Part shown: positions 6,508-13,596 of the stretch, piece after piece | How the letters are laid out: each line of letters opens with the position of its first letter | Numbering within the stretch: the stretch's first letter is position 1 | Assembly (NCBI GenBank): GCA_016215735.1 | Contig: JACRIA010000018.1 | Span: 1 to 16,982 of the forward strand | Origin: Candidatus Peregrinibacteria bacterium | Lineage (GTDB): Bacteria; Patescibacteriota; Gracilibacteria; UBA1369; UBA12463 | DNA length: 16,982 bases | Direction: 5' to 3' | The notes under the pieces: model-generated | Seen by the model: the letters and a program-made list of their open reading frames with translations, nothing else | The model's database searches: none | What the model was told of the DNA's origin: nothing | Position numbers and translations under genes: made by a program

Positions 6508-7403
6508 GACAGATTGATTATAAAGATTCTTTCAATTCCAGCATAGTCTTTTTTGATTTCGTATTTTGCGCCAGGTTTTGTACTCCGCGCCGATCGCGCT
6601 TGCGCCAGTCCCGCTCCTTGAACAAAATATTTATTCAACATCAGTCGAAGCTCCTTCCCCTGACCATATCCAAATTCTCCAAGAATAAATTTTGGCGGAT
6701 GATTAAGCGCAGCAACCTGTTTGAAAAACTTTTCATACAACCTTAGTCCGTTTTTGCCTGCGTAAAGCGCTTCGTGTGGCTCGTATTTCCGCACATTCCT
6801 TTCAACGAAATTATATTTTTTTGTGCCGATATAAGGCAGGTTCGCAACAATAATATCTATTTTTTGATCAAATAATTTATTCAGCAAGGAACTTTGAATA
6901 AATTTTACGCGACGGCTAACGCCAAGTTTTCGCGCATTTTTTCTAGCGATTTTCAAGGCTGAAACAGGAATATCAACGCCAATCACAAAAACATTCGTAC
7001 AATTCTTCGCAATGCTAATTCCAACACAGCCGCTGCCGGAACCAACATCCGCGATTGAGACGCGTTTTCCGAAGAAATTTTTCTTAATAATTTTGATTGT
7101 TTCATCAACCAAAAGTTCTGTTTCCGGCCTTGGAATCAAAACATTTTTATCAACAAAAAACTTCTCGCCATAAAATTCTTTCTCGCCCGTAATGTACGAA
7201 ATTGGATAGCCGGCTGTCAGCATACGTAAGAATTTTTTGAAACGCGCTTCATCGCGTTTATTCAATTCTTTTTCCGGTTCCATGAATAATTTTTCACGGC
7301 TAAGTTTCAACAAATGCATAAGTAAAATCTGCGTTTCCAATAAAGCGCATTGCCTGCCGGACAATGTTTTTTTGCCTAACACTAAAGCTTCTTTTATACG
7401 CAT
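6504..7403 (-). CDS. prmC: Release factor glutamine methyltransferase
   Basis: A 299-residue SAM-dependent methyltransferase that N5-methylates the GGQ glutamine of release factors. Numbered from ATG 7403: N-terminal helical domain beginning MRIKEAL, RPETE at 92-96, SAM-binding DVGSGSGC at 119-126, and the catalytic N-x-P-Y motif as NLPY at 188-191 (usually NPPY in well-studied enzymes). I chose ATG 7403 because MRIKEAL matches the usual family start (M-IREAL); the frame can be extended to a TTG at 7445 but that tail crosses a hairpin. Oddity: residues about 263-279, just before the conserved AKYEIKKDYAGIERI end, are an extra G+C-rich insert. It directly precedes and overlaps its substrate gene prfA by 4 nt. 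Confidence 0.95.
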   Translation of the reverse strand: MRIKEALVLGKKTLSGRQCALLETQILLMHLLKLSREKLFMEPEKELNKRDEARFKKFLRMLTAGYPISYITGEKEFYGEKFFVDKNVLIPRPETELLVDETIKIIKKNFFGKRVSIADVGSGSGCVGISIAKNCTNVFVIGVDIPVSALKIARKNARKLGVSRRVKFIQSSLLNKLFDQKIDIIVANLPYIGTKKYNFVERNVRKYEPHEALYAGKNGLRLYEKFFKQVAALNHPPKFILGEFGYGQGKELRLMLNKYFVQGAGLAQARSARSTKPGAKYEIKKDYAGIERIFIINLS

Positions 7404-7429
7404 AAAAAATAAGCGATTAATAAAATCGC
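7404..7429 (-). terminator. Terminator-like hairpin abutting the prmC start codon
   Basis: On the minus strand GCGATT, loop TTATT, AATCGC, then TTATTTTTT running straight into ATG 7403. It lies 20 nt past the rpsU stop, so it could end the rpsU transcript. It may also lie in the leader of prmC, where it would act as an attenuator. Confidence 0.45.
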
Positions 7430-7435
7430 GCCAGA

Positions 7436-7444
7436 AATATAACA
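7436..7444 (-). promoter_or_regulatory. Candidate extended -10 for prmC-prfA
   Basis: Minus-strand TGTTATATT (7444-7436), one mismatch from TGnTATAAT, in a context close to the gyrB box (TATATTTCTGG against TATATTTCTAG). The predicted start near 7429 would put the hairpin at 7404-7429 at the very 5' end of the message. No clear -35. Confidence 0.3.
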
Positions 7445-7448
7445 ATCA

Positions 7449-7655
7449 TTAATAATATTTTGTATTTTCTTTTTTCTTTCTGTACATTTCACGCATTATC
7501 GCGGCTTTCCGCACAACACGCCTTGATTTTGGCTTAGACCAATATCTTTTTTCCTTTAGATCAATTAAAAGCCTGCTTTTATGCACTTTTTTAGTAAAGC
7601 GCGCAATGAGCCTTTCCGTGGATTCTTTCTGATTTTTAGTAACTCTGATTTCCAT
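7449..7655 (-). CDS. rpsU: 30S ribosomal protein S21
   Basis: A 68-residue, strongly basic small-subunit protein. It shows the S21 pattern: a short N-terminal strand (MEIRVTKNQKES), a helix with paired basic residues (TERLIARFTKKVHKS), and a long Lys/Arg-rich tail (KPKSRRVVRKAAIMREMYRKKKE). S21 sits on the platform near the anti-Shine-Dalgarno end of 16S rRNA and aids initiation. The frame is open further upstream to 7847, but only from 7655 does the sequence look like S21, and a strong Shine-Dalgarno lies 7 nt before it. It has its own promoter in the gap after gyrB. It is the only gene here with a strong Shine-Dalgarno, which fits reports that S21 controls its own initiation in some bacteria, though that link is inference. 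Confidence 0.93.
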   Translation of the reverse strand: MEIRVTKNQKESTERLIARFTKKVHKSRLLIDLKEKRYWSKPKSRRVVRKAAIMREMYRKKKENTKYY

Positions 7656-7662
7656 ATTGCTA

Positions 7663-7669
7663 CCCCCTT
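7663..7669 (-). promoter_or_regulatory. Strong Shine-Dalgarno of rpsU
   Basis: Minus-strand AAGGGGG, 7 nt before ATG 7655. It decides the rpsU start and is the only clear Shine-Dalgarno in the window. Confidence 0.8.
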
Positions 7670-7686
7670 TCGATTTTAACGGAGCG

Positions 7687-7714
7687 ATTATAGCATCACT
7701 AAAAAAGAAATCAA
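7687..7714 (-). promoter_or_regulatory. Promoter of rpsU
   Basis: Minus-strand TTGATT (7714-7709), a 16-bp spacer, TATAAT (7692-7687) preceded by TGC, an exact extended -10. The predicted start near 7680 gives a leader of about 25 nt that contains the Shine-Dalgarno. Confidence 0.6.
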
Positions 7715-7737
7715 CAGGACTTGGAGAGGAAAAAGCC

Positions 7738-10700
7738 TTAAATATCAAGATTCCGTACTTTCTTTGCGTGCGCCTGGATGAATTTTTTTCTCGGCATAAC
7801 TTCACTGCCCATGAGAGTATCAAAAACCATGTCAGCGCGTTCAGCATCCGCGATTGTCACTTGATGCATGGTGCGTCTGGCAGGATCCATTGTTGTTTCC
7901 CACAATTGTTCCGGATTCATTTCGCCAAGACCTTTATAGCGCTGCATTGAAACTTTTTGCGCTCCGAAACCAGTCAAAACCTGTTCTTTTTCCACATCAG
8001 AGTAAACGTATTGAACACTTTTTCCTGAAGCGATTTTATAAAGCGGCGGCTGAGCTATGTATAAATGTCCTGTTTCAATAATCGGCTTGAAATAGCGGTA
8101 AAACATTGTAAGCAAAAGCGTGCGGATATGCGCGCCGTCAACATCAGCATCTGTCATAATCACAACGCGGTCGTAACGAAGCTTTGAAACATCAAACGAT
8201 TCAGCAATACCAACGCCAAGCGCAATAACAAGCGCCTTTATTTCCGCATTCTGCAGCATTTTATCCATTCGCGCCTGTTCAACATTCAAAATTTTTCCAC
8301 GGAGAGGCAAGATTGCCTGAAATTCGCGGTTTCTGCCCTGCTTCGCGCTATTATGAACAAAAATACCGGATGAAAGAGCAAAATTATGCGTTTCAGAAAC
8401 CTCCAAATCATAAACATCGATTTTTCTTTTCAATAAAATTATGTCTTTTACGTGGTGGTTATAATCGAGAATCGCTTCTTTGAATTCCGCCTCATTTCCA
8501 TTAAAAAATCGATCACGAATAGTTTCATATCTAATCAGATTTTTATCTTTTGTAAGTTTTCTTATTTTGTTGTAGACGGCCTTATCTATCTTATGGCTTT
8601 TTTTATAAATATCATGCAATACCGCCAAAGCCTTTTTTAAATAGGTTTGATTATAAGCAGTTCTTCTTATTTTCCTGAAAGCCGCCGTCCATTGTTCTTT
8701 TGTCTTTTCGCTTCTCCAATTTAACAAATCAAGATTCTGCCATTGTTTTTTTGCAAGGTCGGAAAGCCATTTTCTCTGATCCGGATTATTTCTGAAATAT
8801 TCTCTCACTTTTTCAGCCTGCTTCTTTTTATTTTTTCCATCAGACCAATATTTTTGCTGGACTTCTAGCAACAGCTTTTTATTTTTTTCTCTATAACCAG
8901 CATTATTATTATAAAATTCCAAAAATTTCTTAACCATATATCGCTTATATTCATCATTGCTCCATTGTTTTTTAGCGCGTTCGCTCAACATTTTCCTCAT
9001 CTCCGGCCTTATCATTATTTCTTTTATTTTCGCTCGAAATTCTTTGGTCTGGTGATTTTTTCTACACTTTTCTTTCACATCTTCACGATGAAGGGTTTTT
9101 TCCAGTATTCTCGCATGCAGCAGCAAATGATCTTTTTTTGACATTTTTATTAAATTGTCGGGGTTATTATTGAGTTTGTTAAAGTCTATGTGATGCACAA
9201 TATCGCTGTTTTCTTTTGAGTAAATGTCATTTTCTATATTGTATTTGTCAGAAAACAAATGAGTAAAAATCCACTTATGTATCTTCGGGCTAAGGACCAT
9301 CTCATAACCCTCGATAGTTATCCTGCCGCCAATTTCAGAATATTTTCTATATAATGGCATTAAAGAATCGTTGGATGTAAGATTTTTGGCCTCTTTATAA
9401 CTGCCATCTCTCAACATAAATTTATGATCAGAAGTACAAACAATTTTCTCATTATTGTCCAAAATAATTTTTACAACTTCGGCGTTTTTCTTTGTTTTTC
9501 TCGGATTTTCAATTAAAGCAATGTTGATTTCGCCATTTTTACCAATGGTATAGCAATAATTCTTTTTGCCTTCTTGGTATTCTCTAATCAATTCTTTAAA
9601 TGCAATATTTCTGCCGTCAGCAAGGGCTATTTTTGTATCGCCGGCCAAACAACCTCCAGCGGAGTCGCCCTCCACTATAAACAACTCTGAATTTTTTGAA
9701 TCTTTAGATGTGCAGTCAGCCAATTTTCCCGGCAGCATCATTCCTTCGAGCAAGCCTTTGCGCAGAACCGAATCGCGCGCCGCGCGCGCCGCAAGCCGAG
9801 CCCGAACAGCCAAAATACATTTTCCTAAAATCGCACGGCCTTCGCTTGGATGCTCATCAAGATAAATTTCAAACGCATCACCAAATACAGTTTCAACAGC
9901 TGTACGGATTTCCGCGTTGCCGAGCTTGCTTTTTGTCTGGCCTTCAAATTGCGGAGACGGAATTTTCACAGAAACAATCGCGGTTAAACCTTCTCGCACA
10001 TCATCAGAAGTGAGATTTTCGTCTTTTTCTTTTAAGAGATCATTCTTACGCGCGTAGTTATTCAAAGTCCTTGTTAAAGCGGATCTAAAACCTGTTAAGT
10101 GCATGCCGCCTTCTGAAGTAAAAATCGTATTCGCAAAAGTGGAAACGTGTTCATTGAAAGTCTGCGTGTATTGAAGCGCGACATCAATCAAACCTTCCGG
10201 CGCCTCCTTTTCAATATGAATAATTTCGCTAAGAGTTTCTTTATTTTGATTTAAATGCCTCACGTACGAACCGATTCCTCCTTCAAAATAAAATCTGTAT
10301 TTTTTATCAGCACGTTCATCAACAATATTGATCGTGACGCCTTTTGTGAGATAAGCCTGCTGTCTCATTCTATTCAGAATCGTAAGGTAATCGAATTCGC
10401 GGATTTTGAAAATTTCTTCATCCGGATAAAATAGGACTTTTGTGCCTGTTTTATCCGATTTGCCGATTTTTTCGACTTCTGTTTGAGGCACACCTCTTTT
10501 GTATTCTTGGCGATAAACATGGTCATCGCGACAGACATCAACAACAAGTTTTATAGAAAGCGCGTTGACAACTGAAATGCCAACGCCGTGCAAGCCGCCT
10601 GAAACTTTGTACCCGCCTTCGCCAAATTTGGCTCCCGCGTGCAGCATTGTCATGACAGTTTCAAGAGCGGATTTTTTGGTTTTCTTGTGCGTTTCAACTG

Positions 10701-10950
10701 GTATTCCACGGCCGTCATCAATAACTGTAAGGCCGCCGTCTTTTTGAATAAGGACATCAATATTTTTGCAGTGTCCAGCCATTGCTTCATCAATAGCATT
10801 ATCAACAGCCTCCCACACAAGATGATGCAAGCCGGCGACATCTGTCGTCCCAATGTACATGCCAGGCCGCCTTCGGACAGCAGACAACCCTTCCAAAACC
10901 TGTATTTGATCGGCTCCGTAAGCTGTTGTTTTTGATTTTTGATCAACCAT
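7738..10950 (-). CDS. gyrB: DNA gyrase subunit B precursor with in-frame intein
   Basis: A 1070-residue frame: 636 residues of GyrB plus a 434-residue intein. GyrB is the ATPase and TOPRIM subunit of gyrase, which adds negative supercoils. Extein features: WEAVDNAIDEA (46-56, with E47 and N51), DDGRGIP (78-84), GLHGVG (119-124), QTKSKLG (338-344), TOPRIM EGDSAGG (427-433), DADVDG (934-939) and QRYKGLGEM (1003-1011). The intein (434-867) splits EGDSAGG from SAKQGR, so splicing is needed to rebuild the metal-binding site and an active gyrase. The spliced length is that of a short-type GyrB. ParE is the main alternative; length and QTKSKLG context favour GyrB, but gyrA is not in view. No Shine-Dalgarno; an extended -10 (10992-10984) lies upstream. 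Confidence 0.96.
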   Translation of the reverse strand: MVDQKSKTTAYGADQIQVLEGLSAVRRRPGMYIGTTDVAGLHHLVWEAVDNAIDEAMAGHCKNIDVLIQKDGGLTVIDDGRGIPVETHKKTKKSALETVMTMLHAGAKFGEGGYKVSGGLHGVGISVVNALSIKLVVDVCRDDHVYRQEYKRGVPQTEVEKIGKSDKTGTKVLFYPDEEIFKIREFDYLTILNRMRQQAYLTKGVTINIVDERADKKYRFYFEGGIGSYVRHLNQNKETLSEIIHIEKEAPEGLIDVALQYTQTFNEHVSTFANTIFTSEGGMHLTGFRSALTRTLNNYARKNDLLKEKDENLTSDDVREGLTAIVSVKIPSPQFEGQTKSKLGNAEIRTAVETVFGDAFEIYLDEHPSEGRAILGKCILAVRARLAARAARDSVLRKGLLEGMMLPGKLADCTSKDSKNSELFIVEGDSAGGCLAGDTKIALADGRNIAFKELIREYQEGKKNYCYTIGKNGEINIALIENPRKTKKNAEVVKIILDNNEKIVCTSDHKFMLRDGSYKEAKNLTSNDSLMPLYRKYSEIGGRITIEGYEMVLSPKIHKWIFTHLFSDKYNIENDIYSKENSDIVHHIDFNKLNNNPDNLIKMSKKDHLLLHARILEKTLHREDVKEKCRKNHQTKEFRAKIKEIMIRPEMRKMLSERAKKQWSNDEYKRYMVKKFLEFYNNNAGYREKNKKLLLEVQQKYWSDGKNKKKQAEKVREYFRNNPDQRKWLSDLAKKQWQNLDLLNWRSEKTKEQWTAAFRKIRRTAYNQTYLKKALAVLHDIYKKSHKIDKAVYNKIRKLTKDKNLIRYETIRDRFFNGNEAEFKEAILDYNHHVKDIILLKRKIDVYDLEVSETHNFALSSGIFVHNSAKQGRNREFQAILPLRGKILNVEQARMDKMLQNAEIKALVIALGVGIAESFDVSKLRYDRVVIMTDADVDGAHIRTLLLTMFYRYFKPIIETGHLYIAQPPLYKIASGKSVQYVYSDVEKEQVLTGFGAQKVSMQRYKGLGEMNPEQLWETTMDPARRTMHQVTIADAERADMVFDTLMGSEVMPRKKFIQAHAKKVRNLDI
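8350..9651 (-). mobile_element. GyrB intein with HNH homing-endonuclease region
   Basis: A 434-residue intein beginning at Cys434 (CLAGDTKIALADG) and ending IFVHN867, followed by Ser868. Splicing blocks: A with the Cys nucleophile; B as TSDH (506-509) within CTSDHKFMLRDGSY; F as IDVYDLEVSETHNFAL (844-859); G as the penultimate His866 and terminal Asn867. All residues needed for protein splicing are present. From memory, the Synechocystis GyrB intein sits at the same point, has nearly the same length (435) and closely similar end blocks, so this is probably an allele of that known insertion site. Between blocks B and F lies an HNH-type nuclease (HHIDF at 586-590, N599, H608, H612) followed by repeated helical segments. 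The intein appears more A+T rich than the extein. Confidence 0.95.
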
Positions 10951-10983
10951 AAATAATCGCGCGTTAAATTAACACTGGCTAGA

Positions 10984-10992
10984 AATATAGCA
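10984..10992 (-). promoter_or_regulatory. Candidate extended -10 of gyrB
   Basis: Minus-strand TGCTATATT (10992-10984), one mismatch from TGnTATAAT, about 34 nt before ATG 10950. The predicted leader is about 27 nt with no Shine-Dalgarno. The -35 zone falls in the heptad repeat tract and shows no well-spaced match. Confidence 0.4.
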
Positions 10993-11004
10993 TAAAAAGT
11001 TAAA

Positions 11005-11098
11005 ACTCAAAAGTCAAAACTCAAAACTTTTGGACTCTGTATCATGGCTTTGAACTTTGAGCTATGGCTTTGAACTTTGAGCTTTGAACTTTGAGCTT
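11005..11098. repeat. Two opposed blocks of 7-nt repeats at the end of the FecR-domain gene
   Basis: Block 1 (11005-11025) is three heptads ACTCAAA, AGTCAAA, ACTCAAA. Block 2 (11044-11098) is built of CTTTGAA/CTTTGAG heptads and includes a perfect 20-bp tandem duplication, ATGGCTTTGAACTTTGAGCT at 11044-11063 and 11064-11083. The blocks are roughly reverse complements and could fold on each other. The TAG of the 780-residue gene (11062-11064) lies inside block 2, and the final residues SSKFKAQSSKP are repeat-encoded. Confidence 0.85.
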
Positions 11099-13404
11099 TC
11101 TATCTCCTTATCCAGCTGTTCATAATAGATTTTTTCAGCGAATTCAATCATCTTTGGATTAAGATCCTGGAGAGAAATTGTTTTATCCGCGCCGTAAGCA
11201 GTGATGCCGTTTTGTGTCTTTAATTCGACATTCGCAACTTCTGTGAACGGATCTTTGAAATCAAAATTAATCAATATTTTTTCTTTTTTATTTTCGATTT
11301 CAGCGCCTTGAATCTTGAATTCTTTCGTCATCAAATTGACAATGAAAACTTGCGCGGGAAAAACCTTCACGTCAAATTTATCCAATTTTTCAATAACAAG
11401 ATTTTTCGCGGAAATTTCAGCCGGAGACTCTTCCGCAATCTGTTCTTCTTCAAGCGCAAAAGGCGCAGCAGCATGCTCTTCTCCGGAAAGAATTGTACTC
11501 AAAGCAGCGCTCACTTTTGGCAATTTAACGCCAAGCGAAAATTCATAACCATCCTCTGTTTTTATGTCTGAAACAACTTCTGCTTCACGGTTATATGTCG
11601 CTGAAAAAACAACGTCGTCTTTTACAGCTTTATTAATTGAAATATATGTAGCGTTATCATCCTGCGGCTCTCCGAATTCTTCAATTTTAATTCCGTTCTC
11701 TTCGAATTTCGCGGAAATAGCTTTTTTGATATCTTCAATATCAAGTTTATTTTCAGGACCAACAGTTTGTTCTTTTTCCGCGAGTGACTTCTTAAGTTCT
11801 TCAATTTGATATTCCTGCCGTTTGTAATTCAGATAAGCCAAAAATCTATCGCTCACTGTAACGCCGTAAGCTGTTGAATTCGCGTAAGATTTATCCGCCA
11901 AAAACGCGAAGAAATCCGACAATCTTTCAAGATCTGATTCAAAAGATTTTTTATCAGCATCATTAACAGCAGCTATGCAATCTTTGATTTTACTGTTAAG
12001 AAAATCCGAAATAGCAAGGCTGTCAGAAACTGATATCTCTTCATTTAACGCGTATTCTTTGAGGTATTTCAAAAATATTATTTTGTCCGCGATGAAGCTT
12101 TTTTTGTCTTGATCTTCAAGCAATTTTTCCAAATCAGACTTAAAAGCGAAATTTTCTTTTTTGTAGAAAATCGGATTATTGATAATGATCTCGGACGCGA
12201 TGCCATTATCTTCAGCTATGTATTTTGCGAAATTCTTTTTATCAGTTCTCGCTGCCCTAAGCAAATTTCTGAAATATGAAGCCAGCAAATTATTGGCTTC
12301 TATATAATCATATTCAGCGACAGCGTCATATAAATAAGTTCTTATAAAATAAATCTTCTGTTCCGGCGTAAGCGCGCCGTATACTGGAGATCCAAAAATC
12401 AAATCTCTCATTTTTTCTCTGGCAGTATAAATATTTCCATGGCTGCGGCCAAAAACTTTTAATTTCTTGAATTTATCGACAAACAAATCTTTTAAGCCAT
12501 TCAAATTTTCCTTATCAACGTCTCTTGCGTAATTTAGAACAAACATAAATGTGTTTTGGCCGTTTTGCTTATCATCAACAGAAAAATAATATGTACCGTC
12601 GTCAATCAAATCAGAGATAAAAGACAAATACAGCTCGCGTAATTTTTTATCGGAAAAAGTAATCGCCGCCTTGAAGTTCATTAAAAATTTCTTTATGGAA
12701 AAATTTGTGGAATCAACGGAACTGTAATAAGTGCCTGATTTTTGTATTTCATCTCTTAAATCCTTGGCCATAAGATTTTTTTCCTGATCATCCTTTGATA
12801 TGTTCGCGGAATACCAATTGCTTTGCATCCAGTCAGAATCAATTTTTGACTCGCTGGCATCAGGGGCAAAATCAACTTGATTCCCAGCATTAACAAACAA
12901 ATCTTTATTGCCGATTATTCTAATCCCGCCGGAAATATTCCGTACAACAGCGTTTTTGTCCTGCGCAAAAACATCGAAAATCGCGTCAATCGCTGAAATT
13001 TTCTGGCTGACAGTTTCTAGGTTAAATTCGGCTAAAGCCGCTGAAGTATTGACCCAGACTTCTCCATTGATCAATTTTATAGATGAGCCGGAAACCGCGA
13101 TTTCTGTATTTGAAGCCATTTGGATAATGGTTTTTGTATTTTGGAAATCTATTACAGCTTCGGATGCGTCCTCGGTTTTTACAGAATCACCGTCCATTAA
13201 AGGTTGTTTTGGAGCCGCGGGAATCCATTCTTCGCTGTCTGCTTTTTTGATCTCAACAACACTTTCGCCATAAGCTGAAACAAGAGGCTGATTCTCGTAA
13301 ACAGCGCCGGCAGCCTGTTCTCCGCTATACATAAAAAACACTGTTGAACTAGCTATTAGACAGCTTATTAGGGTGAAAACCACACTGCGTAAGATTGGCT
13401 TCAT
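11062..13404 (-). CDS. FecR-domain surface protein, 780 residues
   Basis: A large exported or membrane-anchored protein of unknown role. Residues 8-26 form one hydrophobic segment (signal anchor or uncleaved signal peptide), with no lipobox. A FecR-like beta domain follows (about 43-180): GESVVEIKKADSEEW, DGDSVKTEDASEAVIDF, SSIKLINGEVWVN, and AIDAIFDVFAQDKNAVVRNISGGIRI. Residues about 190-570 are mostly charged helix with no motif I recognise. The end (about 580-770) alternates strands and an acidic linker (EEEQIAEESPAEISA). In Patescibacteria, FecR-like domains are common in surface proteins not linked to iron uptake; no TonB, sigma factor or siderophore gene is nearby, so the name gives only the fold. 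The last 11 residues are repeat-derived. A strong promoter lies about 100 nt upstream of ATG 13404 with a structured leader between. Confidence 0.8.
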   Translation of the reverse strand: MKPILRSVVFTLISCLIASSTVFFMYSGEQAAGAVYENQPLVSAYGESVVEIKKADSEEWIPAAPKQPLMDGDSVKTEDASEAVIDFQNTKTIIQMASNTEIAVSGSSIKLINGEVWVNTSAALAEFNLETVSQKISAIDAIFDVFAQDKNAVVRNISGGIRIIGNKDLFVNAGNQVDFAPDASESKIDSDWMQSNWYSANISKDDQEKNLMAKDLRDEIQKSGTYYSSVDSTNFSIKKFLMNFKAAITFSDKKLRELYLSFISDLIDDGTYYFSVDDKQNGQNTFMFVLNYARDVDKENLNGLKDLFVDKFKKLKVFGRSHGNIYTAREKMRDLIFGSPVYGALTPEQKIYFIRTYLYDAVAEYDYIEANNLLASYFRNLLRAARTDKKNFAKYIAEDNGIASEIIINNPIFYKKENFAFKSDLEKLLEDQDKKSFIADKIIFLKYLKEYALNEEISVSDSLAISDFLNSKIKDCIAAVNDADKKSFESDLERLSDFFAFLADKSYANSTAYGVTVSDRFLAYLNYKRQEYQIEELKKSLAEKEQTVGPENKLDIEDIKKAISAKFEENGIKIEEFGEPQDDNATYISINKAVKDDVVFSATYNREAEVVSDIKTEDGYEFSLGVKLPKVSAALSTILSGEEHAAAPFALEEEQIAEESPAEISAKNLVIEKLDKFDVKVFPAQVFIVNLMTKEFKIQGAEIENKKEKILINFDFKDPFTEVANVELKTQNGITAYGADKTISLQDLNPKMIEFAEKIYYEQLDKEIESSKFKAQSSKP

Positions 13405-13414
13405 GTTTTTGTTT

Positions 13415-13483
13415 TTATTGGGCGCGGACAGACTTTTTATAGATAGGACGTCCGCCTGCGGCTCCCGTTCTGTGTCCGCGCAT
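13415..13483 (-). other. Possible 22-codon upstream ORF in the leader of the FecR-domain gene
   Basis: An ATG at 13483 opens 22 codons (MRGHRTGAAGG, then RPIYKKSVRAQ) ending in TAA at 13415, 10 nt before the main ATG 13404. It runs through the inverted repeat element. It lacks a Shine-Dalgarno and may simply be a by-product of the repeat; the frame also differs from the main gene. Confidence 0.25.
13422..13481. repeat. G+C-rich palindromic element in the leader
   Basis: GCGCGGACA (13422-13430) is the exact reverse complement of TGTCCGCGC (13473-13481), with 42 bases between that include the smaller palindrome GGACGTCC (13446-13453). It is clearly more G+C rich than the A+T-rich spacer around it. 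It lies wholly within the predicted 5' leader of the FecR-domain gene, so it is probably transcribed as a hairpin. Confidence 0.65.
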
Positions 13484-13508
13484 GTTATTTTTATATTTGT
13501 ATCTATAA

Positions 13509-13537
13509 ATTATACCTCAAAATTAGAGATTAGTCAA
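13509..13537 (-). promoter_or_regulatory. Promoter of the FecR-domain gene
   Basis: Minus-strand TTGACT (13537-13532), a 17-bp spacer, TATAAT (13514-13509): a near-consensus sigma70-type promoter. The predicted start near 13502 leaves a leader of about 98 nt that holds the palindromic element. Confidence 0.6.
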
Positions 13538-13540
13538 TAA

Positions 13541-13569
13541 TAGACATGAAACGCCGTCTAGGGTAAAAT
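13541..13569 (+). promoter_or_regulatory. Promoter of the S41 protease gene
   Basis: TAGACA (13541-13546), a 17-bp spacer, TAAAAT (13564-13569). The predicted start near 13576 gives a leader of about 20 nt with no Shine-Dalgarno. Its -35 is only 3 bp from the -35 of the divergent promoter, so one bound polymerase or regulator could affect both. Confidence 0.45.
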
Positions 13570-13596
13570 TCGAATACCACTTAAACTAACTTTACT

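Noticed and set aside
7656..7847. N-terminal extension of rpsU to give a 132-residue protein
   Set aside because: It would overlap the end of gyrB, the added residues do not resemble S21, and the strong Shine-Dalgarno with the promoter supports the start at 7655.
7738..10950. gyrB as a broken or fused gene because of its 1070-residue length
   Set aside because: The extra 434 residues have all intein splicing blocks, and removing them restores a continuous GyrB of normal length.
11005..11098. CRISPR array
   Set aside because: The units are 7-nt and 20-bp contiguous repeats without spacers.
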